Below, in pieces: positions 35,148 to 44,123 of a DNA stretch of 64,000 nucleotides. The DNA is from Poindextera sp041691315 (lineage in GTDB: Bacteria > Pseudomonadota > Alphaproteobacteria > Caulobacterales > Caulobacteraceae), in contig JBEPUW010000001.1 of NCBI GenBank assembly GCA_041691315.1, positions 62,001 to 126,000 of the forward strand, in the 5' to 3' direction. Position numbers and translations under genes: made by a program. Below the pieces are notes generated by a model. It saw only the letters and a list, made by a program, of their open reading frames with translations, made no database searches and had not been told where the DNA came from. How positions within the stretch are numbered: the first letter of the stretch is position 1; each line of letters starts with the position of its first letter.

Positions 35148-35228
35148 GATACGCCGACCTCGCCCTGTAGGTTTCCGCTAGCGGCGGCTCAATAGCATCG
35201 CGATTTGCCGGCGTCGCGATGGTTCTTG

Positions 35229-35251
35229 CATGATTCTGCACGAACATGATT
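35229..35251. promoter_or_regulatory. CATGATT direct repeat in the rhamnose divergent promoter
   Basis: CATGATT occurs at 35229-35235 and 35245-35251, spaced 16 bases, in the 174-base region between the divergent serine hydrolase/rhaM operon and the aldolase gene. The same word occurs before the TonB receptor gene (33590-33596). It may be an operator for the DeoR-type regulator; this rests on the shared word only. Confidence 0.3.
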
Positions 35252-35321
35252 GAAGACGGTCTGTCGCTACGTTACCCCGGCGACCGATCGCGTTGGTCCA
35301 CACCTGGGAGTTGTTCGTCGA

Positions 35322-37433
35322 ATGGATGGCCACACCGACACCGTCGGCGCCGGACAACTGCCAAATCTGTGGGACGAGGCTCATGCGGCCTGCCTGACAC
35401 CGGAAGGGCGGTTGCTCTACCGCTCGAACCTGCTGGGCGCGGACAAGGCGATCACCAACTTCGGCGGCGGCAATACCTCGTCCAAGATCGTCATGGCCGA
35501 TCCGCTGACCGGCCAGCCCACGCCGGTGCTGTGGGTGAAGGGGTCCGGCGGCGACCTGGGCTCGATGCAGCTGGACGGCTTCGCCACCCTCTATCTCGAC
35601 CGGCTGAAGACGCTGCGGGGGCTCTATCGCGGGCCTGAGCATGAGGACGAGATGGTGGCGCTCTACGCCCACTGCGCCTTTGGCCTGAACCCCCGCGCGC
35701 CCTCGATCGATACGCCGCTGCACGGCCTGGTCGACCGGCCTTGCGTCGACCACATGCACCCCGACGCGGTGATCGCCATCGCCGCCAGCGCCGACAGCCG
35801 CGCGCTGACGCAGGCGATCTATGGCGACGAGATCGGCTGGCTGCCCTGGGTGCGGCCGGGCTTCGAACTGGGCGTGCGGCTGCAGACGTTCGCCAATGAA
35901 CACCCGGACGCCAAGGGCGTCATTCTTGAGGCGCACGGCCTGTTCACCTGGGGCGACAGCGACCGCGAGGCCTATGAAACCACGCTGGAGGTGATCAACC
36001 GCGCCATCGCCTGGCTGGCGGCCAAGGCGCCGGACGCGCGGCCCTTCGGCGCCGCTACGGCCGCCGTGCTCGCCGCGCCCGAACGCAAGGCCCTGGCCGC
36101 CGCGCTGATGCCCCGCCTGCGCGGACTGGTCTCAGGCAGCGGCCGCAAGATCGGCCATTTCGACGACAGCGCCGCGGTGCTGGAGTTCGTCAATTCGGCG
36201 GCGCTGGAGCCGCTGGCGGCGCTCGGCACCTCGTGTCCGGACCACTTCCTGCGCACCAAGATCTGGCCCCTGGTCCTGGCTTTCGACAGCGCAGGCGAAG
36301 ATGTCGACGCGCTGATCGAGCGCGCGCCGGCGGCCATCGAGGCCTATCGGGCCCGCTACGCCGCCTATTACCAGCGCTGCCGCCGGCCGGACTCGCCGGC
36401 CATGCGCGACGCCAACCCGGTGGTCTATCTGATCCCCGGCGTCGGCATGATCACCTTCGCCGCCGACAAGGCCACGGCGCGGATCGCGGCGGAGTTCTAC
36501 GTCAACGCCATCAACGTCATGCGCGAGGCCTCGCGGGTCTCGACATATTGTGGGCTGCCCGAGCAGGAAGCCTTCGACATCGAGTACTGGCGGCTCGAAG
36601 AGGCCAAGCTGCAGCGCCAGCCGGCGCGCAAGCCCCTGGCCGGGCGGATCGCCATCGTCACCGGCGGCGCCGGTGGCATCGGAGCGGCCACCGCGCGCAG
36701 ACTGCTGGCCGATGGCGCCTGCGTGGTCATCTGCGACATCGACCGCGCCGCCCTCGGCGAAGCCGAGCGGAGCCTGACCGGCGAGTTCGGGACCGATCCG
36801 GTGCGCGCCGTCTGGGTCGACGTGACCAGCGAACAGGCCATCACCGACCTCTATGTCGAGACAGCGCTGGCCTATGGCGGCCTGGACATCTGCGTCTCCA
36901 ACGCCGGCTTGGCCTCGGCGGCGGCGATCGAGGACACCTCGCTGGAGCTCTGGCGGCGCAACATGGACGTGCTGTCCACCGGCTATTTCCTGGTCAGCCG
37001 CGAGGCGGTGCGGCTGTTCAAAGGCCAGGCCCTGGGCGGCTCGCTGATCTTCGTCGGCTCGAAGAACGCCCTGGCCGCCTCGCCGGGCGCCTCCGCCTAC
37101 GGTGCGGCCAAGGCCTCCGAACTGCATCTGGCCCGCCTGCTGGCGGTCGAGTGCGCGCCGCTGGGCGTGCGGGTGAACGTGGTCAATCCGGACGCGGTGC
37201 TGCAGGGCTCGCGCATCTGGCAGGGCGAATGGCGTAACGAGCGCGCCCAGCAGCACAAGTCGGCGCCGGGCGACCTGGAAGCGGTCTATCGCGACCGCAG
37301 CCTGCTGAAGCTCAGCGTCTATCCCGAAGACGTCGCCGAGGCCGTCGCCTGGTTCGCCTCCGACCGCTCGGCCAAGTCCACCGGCAACATCATCAATGTC
37401 GACGCCGGCAACGCCGGGGCCTTCACGCGCTAG
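35322..37433 (+). CDS. rhaD: Bifunctional rhamnulose-1-phosphate aldolase / short-chain dehydrogenase
   Basis: 703 residues, the usual size of this fusion. The N-terminal class II aldolase domain (NFGGGNTSSKI, GSGGDLGSMQ, VDHMHPDAVIAIAA with metal-binding His, EAHGLFTWGD) splits L-rhamnulose-1-phosphate into DHAP and L-lactaldehyde. From about residue 440 an SDR domain (IVTGGAGGIGAAT, SNAG, catalytic SAYGAAKA) oxidises L-lactaldehyde to lactate. The ATG at 35322 is the conserved start. A transcriptional unit of its own, divergent from the rhaM operon. Confidence 0.95.
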   Translation: MDGHTDTVGAGQLPNLWDEAHAACLTPEGRLLYRSNLLGADKAITNFGGGNTSSKIVMADPLTGQPTPVLWVKGSGGDLGSMQLDGFATLYLDRLKTLRGLYRGPEHEDEMVALYAHCAFGLNPRAPSIDTPLHGLVDRPCVDHMHPDAVIAIAASADSRALTQAIYGDEIGWLPWVRPGFELGVRLQTFANEHPDAKGVILEAHGLFTWGDSDREAYETTLEVINRAIAWLAAKAPDARPFGAATAAVLAAPERKALAAALMPRLRGLVSGSGRKIGHFDDSAAVLEFVNSAALEPLAALGTSCPDHFLRTKIWPLVLAFDSAGEDVDALIERAPAAIEAYRARYAAYYQRCRRPDSPAMRDANPVVYLIPGVGMITFAADKATARIAAEFYVNAINVMREASRVSTYCGLPEQEAFDIEYWRLEEAKLQRQPARKPLAGRIAIVTGGAGGIGAATARRLLADGACVVICDIDRAALGEAERSLTGEFGTDPVRAVWVDVTSEQAITDLYVETALAYGGLDICVSNAGLASAAAIEDTSLELWRRNMDVLSTGYFLVSREAVRLFKGQALGGSLIFVGSKNALAASPGASAYGAAKASELHLARLLAVECAPLGVRVNVVNPDAVLQGSRIWQGEWRNERAQQHKSAPGDLEAVYRDRSLLKLSVYPEDVAEAVAWFASDRSAKSTGNIINVDAGNAGAFTR

Positions 37434-37617
37434 GAAGGCGCCAGCGCGAAGCGGTGTCGCGAGCGACCGGCAAGCGGACTCTCCGAACGTCCCCTATGGT
37501 GGTGGGCGGACGTTGGTACTGGGCCGGAAAGCCGACCTTCCCGATGTCCGCTAAGCACCACGAGCAAACATTGCGGATGCCTCTTCTAGCGGCCACCGAT
37601 GAGTCCCAAGTTGGGCC

Positions 37618-38172
37618 TCAGTCTGAAGTCCGATCGGCACTAACGCCGTCTGCGTGGCCGCCGGTCCGCTGCATGAGCCCCTCCAGGAACCCCGCGATGT
37701 CCCGGTCGCCGTTCAGGTGGACGACCGGCGTGGCGTAGGCGGCGAGCGCCCGTTCCGCAGCGGGGCGGACACGACGCTCGAAGGTCCATATCCACTTCAG
37801 CGAGGGCCAGTCGAGCTGTTCGGGCCAGCCCTCGGGCAAATCCGGACGGGTTCGACCGCGATCGGTCAGCCACCGCCGGATCACGCGCCAAAGGCCCAGC
37901 CAGCGCGGCTGATGGACGAAGAGCACCAGGTCGGCGCGAGGAACGCAGAGATCGAGCGTCTCGGCGAAGTCGCGGACCTGGTCTGGGTGGCCCTCTGTCA
38001 CCCAGGCGTCGCCGGCGACCGCGGCGGGCAGCCTCTCGCGAAACGCTTCGGGGTCGCATGGCCCCCATAGCGTATCGAGATGGATGACTGGCACGGAGAG
38101 CCGCTCACCCATCGTACGGGCGAGGGTCGTCTTGCCGCTGCCCGCGCAGCCGAGGATCAAAACACGCCGCAT
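37618..38172 (-). CDS. P-loop NTPase / adenylate-kinase-like protein
   Basis: 184 residues from the ATG at 38172. Walker A GCAGSGKTTLA directly follows the start (MRRVLILGCAGSGKTTL), then IHLDTLWGP and a LID-like region rich in arginine (RWLGLWRVIRRWLTDRG). It resembles small 'topology modulation'/FlaR-type kinases of unknown substrate. Isolated gene; both flanks carry decayed repeat-like sequence. Confidence 0.82.
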   Translation of the reverse strand: MRRVLILGCAGSGKTTLARTMGERLSVPVIHLDTLWGPCDPEAFRERLPAAVAGDAWVTEGHPDQVRDFAETLDLCVPRADLVLFVHQPRWLGLWRVIRRWLTDRGRTRPDLPEGWPEQLDWPSLKWIWTFERRVRPAAERALAAYATPVVHLNGDRDIAGFLEGLMQRTGGHADGVSADRTSD

Positions 38173-38471
38173 GGCTCGGCCAGGGCCATAACGCACGCTA
38201 CCGTGTCAAGCACGGGCGGCGGCCTGGCAAGTTTGAAGCCGGTAGCGAGCGCGAACCTGGGGTCGGAAGGGAGAAGCTCAAACACAGAATGGCGGCAATG
38301 CGCTCACAGCACTCATAGTCGCCGCCTGGAACCGGACGTTCCGAGGGTCTGCTTCGGGTCCGAAAGCGGCGTTTGGCTCCGCTCCCGAGAGCGGACGTCA
38401 GGGCTGACGCCGGGGAGGCGCCCTGCCGGGGATCCGGCTCCACGCCAGAACCGAGGGCCCTAACCAGATGT
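38173..38471. other. Intergenic stretch with decayed dispersed repeat
   Basis: 299 bases with no supported gene. GGGTCCGAAAGCGG at 38356-38369 and AGCGGACGTCAGG near 38399 are degenerate relatives of the GGGTCGAAAGCGGTCAT repeat found at 41.3 and 42.3 kb. Confidence 0.5.
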
Positions 38472-38837
38472 CTATAGTTTGACCCCGCTGGCCGTCGGGG
38501 AGGTGAGGGCGGCGACCGGCCGCTGGTGTCTCAGGCTGCGGCCTTCAAAGATCGCCCCCGGCTCGATGACGAGTTGCTCGTGGCTGATATCGCCTTCCAC
38601 ATTGCAGCCGGCGAGCAGCTTCACCTGTTTGGCGGCGATCGACCCGAGGACGCGGCCGCGCACTTCCACGGACTCGGCCTTGCTCGCGCCCTCGATTTTG
38701 CCGAGCTCGCCTACCGACAGGTGCGTCACGGCGATGTCGCCGTGGACGATGCCGTCGACCTGCAAATGGCAGTCGCCGCTCACGGCTCCGTCGACCGTCG
38801 TACCCTCCGCAATGAGCGAAGCTGTTGTACCGGACAT
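38472..38837 (-). CDS. Bactofilin family protein
   Basis: 121 residues from the ATG at 38837, which has AGGAGG about 7 bases upstream. A right-handed beta-helix of short repeats is evident (TTVDGAVSGDCHLQVDG, VHGDIAVTHLSVGELG, VRGRVLGSIAAKQVKL, VEGDISHEQLVIEPG). Bactofilins polymerise into nucleotide-free cytoskeletal filaments that place peptidoglycan enzymes; Caulobacter uses two for stalk biogenesis. No adjacent M23 peptidase gene is seen, unlike many bactofilin loci. Confidence 0.93.
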   Translation of the reverse strand: MSGTTASLIAEGTTVDGAVSGDCHLQVDGIVHGDIAVTHLSVGELGKIEGASKAESVEVRGRVLGSIAAKQVKLLAGCNVEGDISHEQLVIEPGAIFEGRSLRHQRPVAALTSPTASGVKL

Positions 38838-38885
38838 CGAGCACCTCCTGGTTGACCCATGCAAGCGCCCCCTGCCTCGACTACG

Positions 38886-39851
38886 CTAGACGATGGATGC
38901 CGACGGGTCCACGCCGCCGCGCTGACCGGCCAATCGCCGCATCGCGACGTCGAGCGTTGGCCAAGGTGGACCCTCGCGCAGAGTGCTGATGAGTTTCCGC
39001 CCTGCGCGACGCCCGTTCGGGAACTGGTCGGCTGCATCCCAGCGCCACGCCGCGACCATCGCAAGAACCAGGGCCCGGCACTCGCCGAGCAGGTCTTGAT
39101 CGACGCCCGGATAGCGCAGGGCGACCTCTTCGGGCACGTGCGCGAGGTCGAATTCGACTGGCCCGCGGCAGCACGTCTCCAGGTCGATGAACAGCGGTCC
39201 GGCCTTCGTGCTGAGCACGTTGCCCGGATGCGGCTCGCCGTGCAGCAGCTGCTCCGCCGCGCCGCGCTCGGCAATCGTCCGCCTCAGCCTGGCTAACATG
39301 CCGCTGAGCAGCTCCCGGTCGGCGGCGGCGAGCGCCGGGGTCTGGTCGCGGTTGGCGACGAGGTGCTGAGCCTCGGAGACCCGGTCGGTGAAGTGGGGCG
39401 TCGCAAAATCGAGCGTCCGCATGCCGGCATGCAGCCGTTTGAGCGCGTCTGCGTAGGGGGCCGGTGCGACCTCGCGAGGCGTCAAAGACGGGTAGTAGGT
39501 CCACAGCGTGACGACGAAGCCGTCGCGCTCGTAGGGGCGCGGTTTCACGCGGGGTTCGAGGGCCGCCACGGGGCTCTCGGTCTCGGCAAGCCGTTGAGCA
39601 AGCTCGACCTCGAACTGCGCCACCTCCTGACCCAGGCGCGCGACCCGGGCAAGGACGTCACAAGGCGCCAGGCGCACCGCAAGCTTGTTCGAGTTCTGAA
39701 GAACGACCGCGTCATCGACCGTCAGATCAAGCTCTGAAGCGATCGACCTGGCTGCGGCCACCGCCCGGGAAACGTCAGATGCCTGCACGGAATGATCCGC
39801 CTTCACCCACTTAAGGCGCGGCTTACCACAGGACCTAAAGTTTGGTGTCAC
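38886..39851 (-). CDS. APH-family phosphotransferase
   Basis: 321 residues. Kinase-like fold of the aminoglycoside/choline phosphotransferase family. The catalytic loop reads LLHGEPHPGNVL, with Glu where the Brenner motif usually has the catalytic Asp (HGD-x4-N). The metal motif is LFIDLETCC. An N-terminal lobe has VLQNSNKLAVRL. Substrate unknown. Start uncertain: ATG at 39851, or a GTG nearer 39806. Lies alone, 48 bases beyond the bactofilin start on the same strand. Confidence 0.8.
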   Translation of the reverse strand: MTPNFRSCGKPRLKWVKADHSVQASDVSRAVAAARSIASELDLTVDDAVVLQNSNKLAVRLAPCDVLARVARLGQEVAQFEVELAQRLAETESPVAALEPRVKPRPYERDGFVVTLWTYYPSLTPREVAPAPYADALKRLHAGMRTLDFATPHFTDRVSEAQHLVANRDQTPALAAADRELLSGMLARLRRTIAERGAAEQLLHGEPHPGNVLSTKAGPLFIDLETCCRGPVEFDLAHVPEEVALRYPGVDQDLLGECRALVLAMVAAWRWDAADQFPNGRRAGRKLISTLREGPPWPTLDVAMRRLAGQRGGVDPSASIV

Positions 39852-40092
39852 TCGCCCGACGGCAGGGTCGGCTTTGGTCGGAAGCGGCCATCCGCTTCCG
39901 CCCGCATCTGGGCATTGGCGTCACCGCTCACAAGCGGACCTTCCGAGTGTCTGCTGTGGATGGTTTCGCGCCCTTCCAGGATTGGCAACGAACGCCCTCA
40001 TTCGCAATGAAGGCAACCCAGTCTGAACACTTTCAAGTCTCTGTTCGGTCGAGTTGGCGTTCTAAAGGTCAGGGCAACGAAGGACCCAACCC

Positions 40093-40419
40093 ATGAAAAT
40101 ACCGATCATCGTCGCTGCTTTCAGCTTTGTCGCTGCGGGGGCGTTCGCCGCTCCGCTTCCCGCCAAATTCAAGGGCCGCGAACTTGCCGGTCAAGCGAGC
40201 GTCACGCTTGTTCAAGCCCGCGCCACCGCCCTTTCGGCTAGGCCGGGCCGCATTACGGACCAAGAGCTTGAAAAAGAAGGCGGCGGTTCAGGCCTACGCT
40301 ACTCCTTCGACATCGTTAGTCACGGCAAGACCATCGAGGTCGGCGTGGACGCGAGGACAGGCAAGGTGCTCGAAAACGCGGGCGAAAGTCTCGCGAAAGA
40401 GGCCAACGAAAAGGACTGA
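40093..40419 (+). CDS. Small exported PepSY-domain protein
   Basis: 108 residues with a signal peptide (MKIPIIVAAFSFVAAGAFAA). A PepSY-like domain follows: ASVTLVQARATALSARPG, then EKEGGGSGLRYSFDIVSHGKTIEVGVDARTGKVLEN, the characteristic two-stranded pattern. Probably a periplasmic protein; PepSY domains often inhibit peptidases or accompany two-component or redox systems. It converges on the DUF347 membrane gene 22 bases away. Confidence 0.85.
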   Translation: MKIPIIVAAFSFVAAGAFAAPLPAKFKGRELAGQASVTLVQARATALSARPGRITDQELEKEGGGSGLRYSFDIVSHGKTIEVGVDARTGKVLENAGESLAKEANEKD

Positions 40420-40441
40420 GGCAGCGCGACTCGGGGCTCGC

Positions 40442-41218
40442 CTAAGTCTGCTGCGGTAGACTTGGGCGATCTTCCGCGCCCACCCGATTTTGGCGAACGG
40501 TTTCGATCACCACCATGACGACGATGGCGGTAAGGAAAACCACGCTGGTCCATGTCGCGCCCAGGCCGAGCCCGCCGTCGTGTCGCGACTGGGACAAGAG
40601 ATCGCCCGTCGACGCTCCCAGCGGGCGCGTCAAGATATATGCGGCCCAGAACGCGAGGACGGCTTCGATCTTCAGGAACCGCCAGATGGCGTAGACCGCT
40701 GCGATCAGGGTGAGAAACAGCACCACGGACCACGTATAGCCGAGGCCTAGTTTCTCACCGATCAAGTCGCCAGCGGATGTGCCGAGCGAGAATGTGAACA
40801 GGATCGCGGCCCAGTAGAACAACTCGCGGCGTGTCGTGGTGATGGTATGAACCGACAGTGAGCGCTCGGTGGCGTACCAGGCTCCAAAAACCGCCGCGAG
40901 GGCGACAGCGAAGATCGTTGAGGACACCACTAAGCTGACGCCGAGGTTATCGACGAGGTTGTCGGATATGAGCGTCCCGACCACGCTGATCAGAACCACC
41001 ACGAGCCAATAGACGGCGGGAATGTATCTCCGGGTCCAAAGTTGAACCGCGAGTGCAATGACGAGCAGCACGGCCATCAAGCCTGAGGTCGCCAATAATC
41101 CCAGCTTGAGGCTCATGTTGAGATAGTCTGCGGCGGTCTCACCGACCGTCGTCGCTAGTGTCTTGATAAGCCAGAAGATCAGAGTGACGGCGGGAACTTT
41201 GTTCAGCATGGATTTCAT
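40442..41218 (-). CDS. DUF347-repeat multipass membrane protein (COG4705-like)
   Basis: 258 residues from the ATG at 41218. About eight hydrophobic helices arranged as repeats, each with a T/S-x-G-(D/E) motif: ATTVGETAADYLNM, GTLISDNLVDNLG, GTSAGDLIGEKLGLGYTWS and GASTGDLLSQSRHDGGLGLGATWTS. Proteins with this repeat are inner-membrane and poorly characterised; links to metal response have been suggested. No ribosome site precedes the chosen ATG; 41209 is an alternative. Confidence 0.8.
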   Translation of the reverse strand: MKSMLNKVPAVTLIFWLIKTLATTVGETAADYLNMSLKLGLLATSGLMAVLLVIALAVQLWTRRYIPAVYWLVVVLISVVGTLISDNLVDNLGVSLVVSSTIFAVALAAVFGAWYATERSLSVHTITTTRRELFYWAAILFTFSLGTSAGDLIGEKLGLGYTWSVVLFLTLIAAVYAIWRFLKIEAVLAFWAAYILTRPLGASTGDLLSQSRHDGGLGLGATWTSVVFLTAIVVMVVIETVRQNRVGAEDRPSLPQQT

Positions 41219-41321
41219 GAGGAGGTCCCGGTCGCGCTCGCTCCAGCCTCTGAAGCCCAAGGACCAACGGGCGTGTGGCGCACGTCGTTCCCTCCTTCGA
41301 CAGAACGCCAATGTCCGACAA

Positions 41322-41338
41322 GGGTCGAAAGCGGTCAT
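41322..41338. repeat. Dispersed intergenic repeat, copy 1
   Basis: GGGTCGAAAGCGGTCAT, identical over 17 bases to the copy at 42300-42316. It lies in the 262-base gap between the DUF347 gene and the frameshifted membrane protein gene, with CGATAGCGGACGCCAATG following. Confidence 0.6.
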
Positions 41339-41480
41339 GGCCTTCCAGCCCGATAGCGGACGCCAATGATCCCGCTGCGAAGTCTCCGGCATGTTTCGCT
41401 TGCTCGCGGTTCGTTGGCCTCGTTAGGGTTGGGGAACTGTCGACTTCGCGGCATCGCGAAGACGATGGCGGGGGGATCCA

Positions 41481-42220
41481 ATGTCGGCTGTGGCTCTGCC
41501 CGCGCTGGCTGACCGCAAGGTCACGCTTGTCTGGATACTGGCGATCTGGGCCTTCGCGTTGTTTGGTTTTGGCGCTGATTTCGGGCGTTTCACGCACGAA
41601 CAGCCGGCGCCGCCGCTCGTCCTTGCTCTGCACGGCGCCTTCAGCGTGGCGTGGCTGGGCCTGGTGTCGACGCAGGTGGTGTTGGCCGAGACGGCCAATA
41701 TCCGGCTGCACCGCAGGCTGGGATGGGCGGTGGTCTCGGTTTCGGCGGCGATGGTCCCCTTGGGGGTCGTCGCCGCGATGGTGGACATGGCGCGGCAGGT
41801 GGGCCATCCCGACACGCGCCACAGTTTCTGGGCGAGGAATTCCAGGACATCTTCGCCTTTGCGGTCTGCACGGCCGCCGGCGTGGCAACGCGCAGGAACC
41901 GCGCCGAGCACAGCCGCTTCATGGTGCTGGCGGCCGTGGCGCTGGCCGATGTCGGACCCGGACGCATCGCGACCAATCTCGTCGGCGCGGCGCCCGCCAG
42001 TCCGCTTGCGGTGTGGGCGACCTACTATTGGGGCACGGCGCTGCTGCTGATCGCCATGCTGGGCTGGGACCTGATTAAACACCGGCGCGTGCTGCGCTCA
42101 ACGATGGTGGGGGCGGCGCTGCTCTGGGGCGGCGAGGCGATCGTTTCAGTGCTCTATTTCACGCCGGCGTGGAAGGCGACGATGGCCGGGCTAGCTGGAG
42201 CTTGGGGCTGGGCGGGATAG
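41481..42220 (+). pseudogene. Multipass membrane protein, one frameshift
   Basis: Begins MSAVALPALADRKVTLVWIL with hydrophobic helices (LALHGAFSVAWLGLVSTQVVL, LGWAVVSVSAAMVPLGVVAAM). After about 41828 the protein continues in another frame (FLGEEFQDIFAFAVCTAAGV, YYWGTALLLIAMLGWDL, ALLWGGEAIVSVLYFT) to the stop at 42220. Restoring one C at 41828 (TTCTG to TTCCTG) gives one ~246-residue protein of about seven helices. The HGAFSVAW and HRRLGW blocks resemble DUF2306-type proteins, but the family is not certain. Either an inactivated gene or an indel error. Confidence 0.72.
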
Positions 42221-42299
42221 GCGAGTCTCAAGCAGCTGAAAGCGGACTTCGCCAAGGTCGCGTGCTCGGCCAGAGGCTGACCATCGAGATGTGCGCTAT

Positions 42300-42316
42300 G
42301 GGTCGAAAGCGGTCAT
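42300..42316. repeat. Dispersed intergenic repeat, copy 2
   Basis: Identical to the 17 bases at 41322-41338. It lies upstream of the GFA-family gene, between AGCGGACTTC (about 42241) and CCGGACGTCGG, words that recur with the repeat elsewhere in 37.4-42.4 kb. Confidence 0.6.
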
Positions 42317-42389
42317 TGGTACACCGCTTCAAACCGGACGTCGGCGGTGGCCGGTCTGTCGCCGGTCGAGTCTGACGAGGAGAGGCAAT

Positions 42390-42812
42390 ATGACGAGCGT
42401 CACCGGCGGCTGCCTCTGCGGCGGCGTACTCTACACGTACGAGGGCGAACTCGGCGGGACGGCGGGGGCGGTGACGGTCTGCCATTGCGCCTCCTGCCGC
42501 AAGGCGCAGGGCTACGCTGTGGGCGTCGTTCCGGCGTCGGCGGACGGTTTCGTGGTGACGGCGGGGGACGACCTGATCCGCGAATACGAGTCCTCACCCG
42601 GCAAGAAGCGAGCCTTCTGCACCCTCTGCGGCTCGCCGCTCTATTCTCGGCGGGACGACAAGCCCGAAGCGTTGCGGATCAGGCTCGGCAGCCTGGATCA
42701 TCCGCCGGAGAGCCTCACCGTGGACGCCCACACCTATACCGAAGGCGCGCCCGCCTGGGCCGGCCCCGACGACGCGCCGCGCTATCCCGGATTGGAGCCC
42801 GGGCGGAAGTGA
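42390..42812 (+). CDS. GFA-family (glutathione-dependent formaldehyde-activating-like) zinc protein
   Basis: 140 residues from the ATG at 42390, preceded by GAGGAGAGG. The Mss4-like zinc fold shows its cysteines: GGCLCGGV, CHCASCRK and FCTLCGSPL. Many members are annotated as formaldehyde-activating or CENP-V-like, but most have unproven function. Single gene. Confidence 0.92.
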   Translation: MTSVTGGCLCGGVLYTYEGELGGTAGAVTVCHCASCRKAQGYAVGVVPASADGFVVTAGDDLIREYESSPGKKRAFCTLCGSPLYSRRDDKPEALRIRLGSLDHPPESLTVDAHTYTEGAPAWAGPDDAPRYPGLEPGRK

Positions 42813-42886
42813 CGATGTTGGCGTGATCTCATCCTCAGCGGCCCGTCTTGAACAGGGCGCAGCGGGTCGGGCGGTCGGTTAAGGGG

Positions 42887-43951
42887 TCAGGCGGGGGTGA
42901 GCGCCAAGGCCGGGTAGTCGGTGTAGCCCTCGGCGCCGCCCGTATAGAAGGTCTCCGCGCGCCACGGGGTCAGCGGCGCGCCCGACCGCAGCCGCTCCGG
43001 CAGGTCGGGGTTGGAGATGAACAGCTTTCCGAACGCGACGGCGTCGGCCTCGCCGGCGGCCAGCACCGCTTCGGCTCCCGCCGCGTCGAAGCCCTCGTTG
43101 ACGATGTAGACGCCGCCGAACGCCGCCTTCAGCGCCGGTCCGATCCGGTCGTCGGCGACGTGTTCGCGGGCGCAGAGGAAGGCCAGGCCGCGCTCGCGCG
43201 CCGCTCGCGCGACATAGGTGAAGGTGGTGAGCAGGTCGCTGTCGCCCATGTCGTGGGCGTCGCCGCGCGGGGCGATGTGCAAGGCCACCCGGCCGGCGCC
43301 GAAGACCGAGACCGAGGCGTCGACCGCCTCCAGCATCAGGCGGGCGCGGTTCTCAAGCGGGCCACCATAAACGTCGTCGCGGCGATTGCTGCCGTCCTGA
43401 AGAAACTGGTCGAGCAGATAGCCGTTGGCGCCGTGCAGCTCGACGCCATCGAATCCGGCGCGCTGGGCGTTTTCGGTGCCGCGGCGGTAGGCTTCGACCA
43501 CCTCGGCGATCTCGGAGCGTGACAACGGTTGCGGGATCGGGAACGGCCGCTTCGGTTGCAGCAGGCTCACATTGCCCTTCGCCGCGATGGCGCTGGCGGA
43601 CACCGGCGGCTGGCCGCCCAGGAAGACCGGATCGGAGATGCGGCCGACGTGCCAGAGCTGGGCGAAGATCAGGCCGCCGGCGCGATGCACCGCGTCCGTG
43701 GTCAGCCGCCAACCCGCGACCTGGGCGTCCGACCAGAGACCGGGCGTGTCGGCATAGCCGACGCCCATGGGCGTGACGGACGTGGCTTCGCTGATGATCA
43801 GTCCCGCGGATGCCCTCTGCGCGTAGTACTCGGCGACCAGGGGGCCGGGGGTGCGCGTCTCGCCGCTTCTCGAGCGGGTCAGCGGCGCCATGAGGATGCG
43901 GTTGGGCAGGGTGAGGTCGCCGATCCGCAACGGGTCGAAAAGCGAGGGCAT
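42887..43951 (-). CDS. Old yellow enzyme family alkene reductase (NemA-like)
   Basis: 354 residues, FMN-binding TIM barrel. Visible motifs: LPNRILMAPLTRSRS, the substrate-site pair and loop in DGVELHGANGYLLDQFLQDGSNRR, YGGPLENRAR, and FGKLFISNPDLPERL near the C-terminus. Reduces activated C=C bonds or nitro groups with NAD(P)H. It lies alone, 172 bases from the divergent GST gene. Confidence 0.95.
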   Translation of the reverse strand: MPSLFDPLRIGDLTLPNRILMAPLTRSRSGETRTPGPLVAEYYAQRASAGLIISEATSVTPMGVGYADTPGLWSDAQVAGWRLTTDAVHRAGGLIFAQLWHVGRISDPVFLGGQPPVSASAIAAKGNVSLLQPKRPFPIPQPLSRSEIAEVVEAYRRGTENAQRAGFDGVELHGANGYLLDQFLQDGSNRRDDVYGGPLENRARLMLEAVDASVSVFGAGRVALHIAPRGDAHDMGDSDLLTTFTYVARAARERGLAFLCAREHVADDRIGPALKAAFGGVYIVNEGFDAAGAEAVLAAGEADAVAFGKLFISNPDLPERLRSGAPLTPWRAETFYTGGAEGYTDYPALALTPA

Positions 43952-44123
43952 GAGATGATCCTGGTATGATAGCCGAACATGGGCGGCTCCGGCTCAATCG
44001 CGACCCGAGAAATCCTGGCTCCGCCCGCAGATTTCAGGCGGCTTTCGTTGGCCGGCTGGTCCGTCGCGTTTGCGTTCGTGCGCCGCCGAATGATTGAATT
44101 GGGCCGCGTTGCCGAGGGAGGGA

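Noticed and set aside
38886..39851. An aminoglycoside-resistance phosphotransferase
   Set aside because: Only the general kinase fold is supported; the catalytic loop is atypical and no resistance or mobile genes are nearby.
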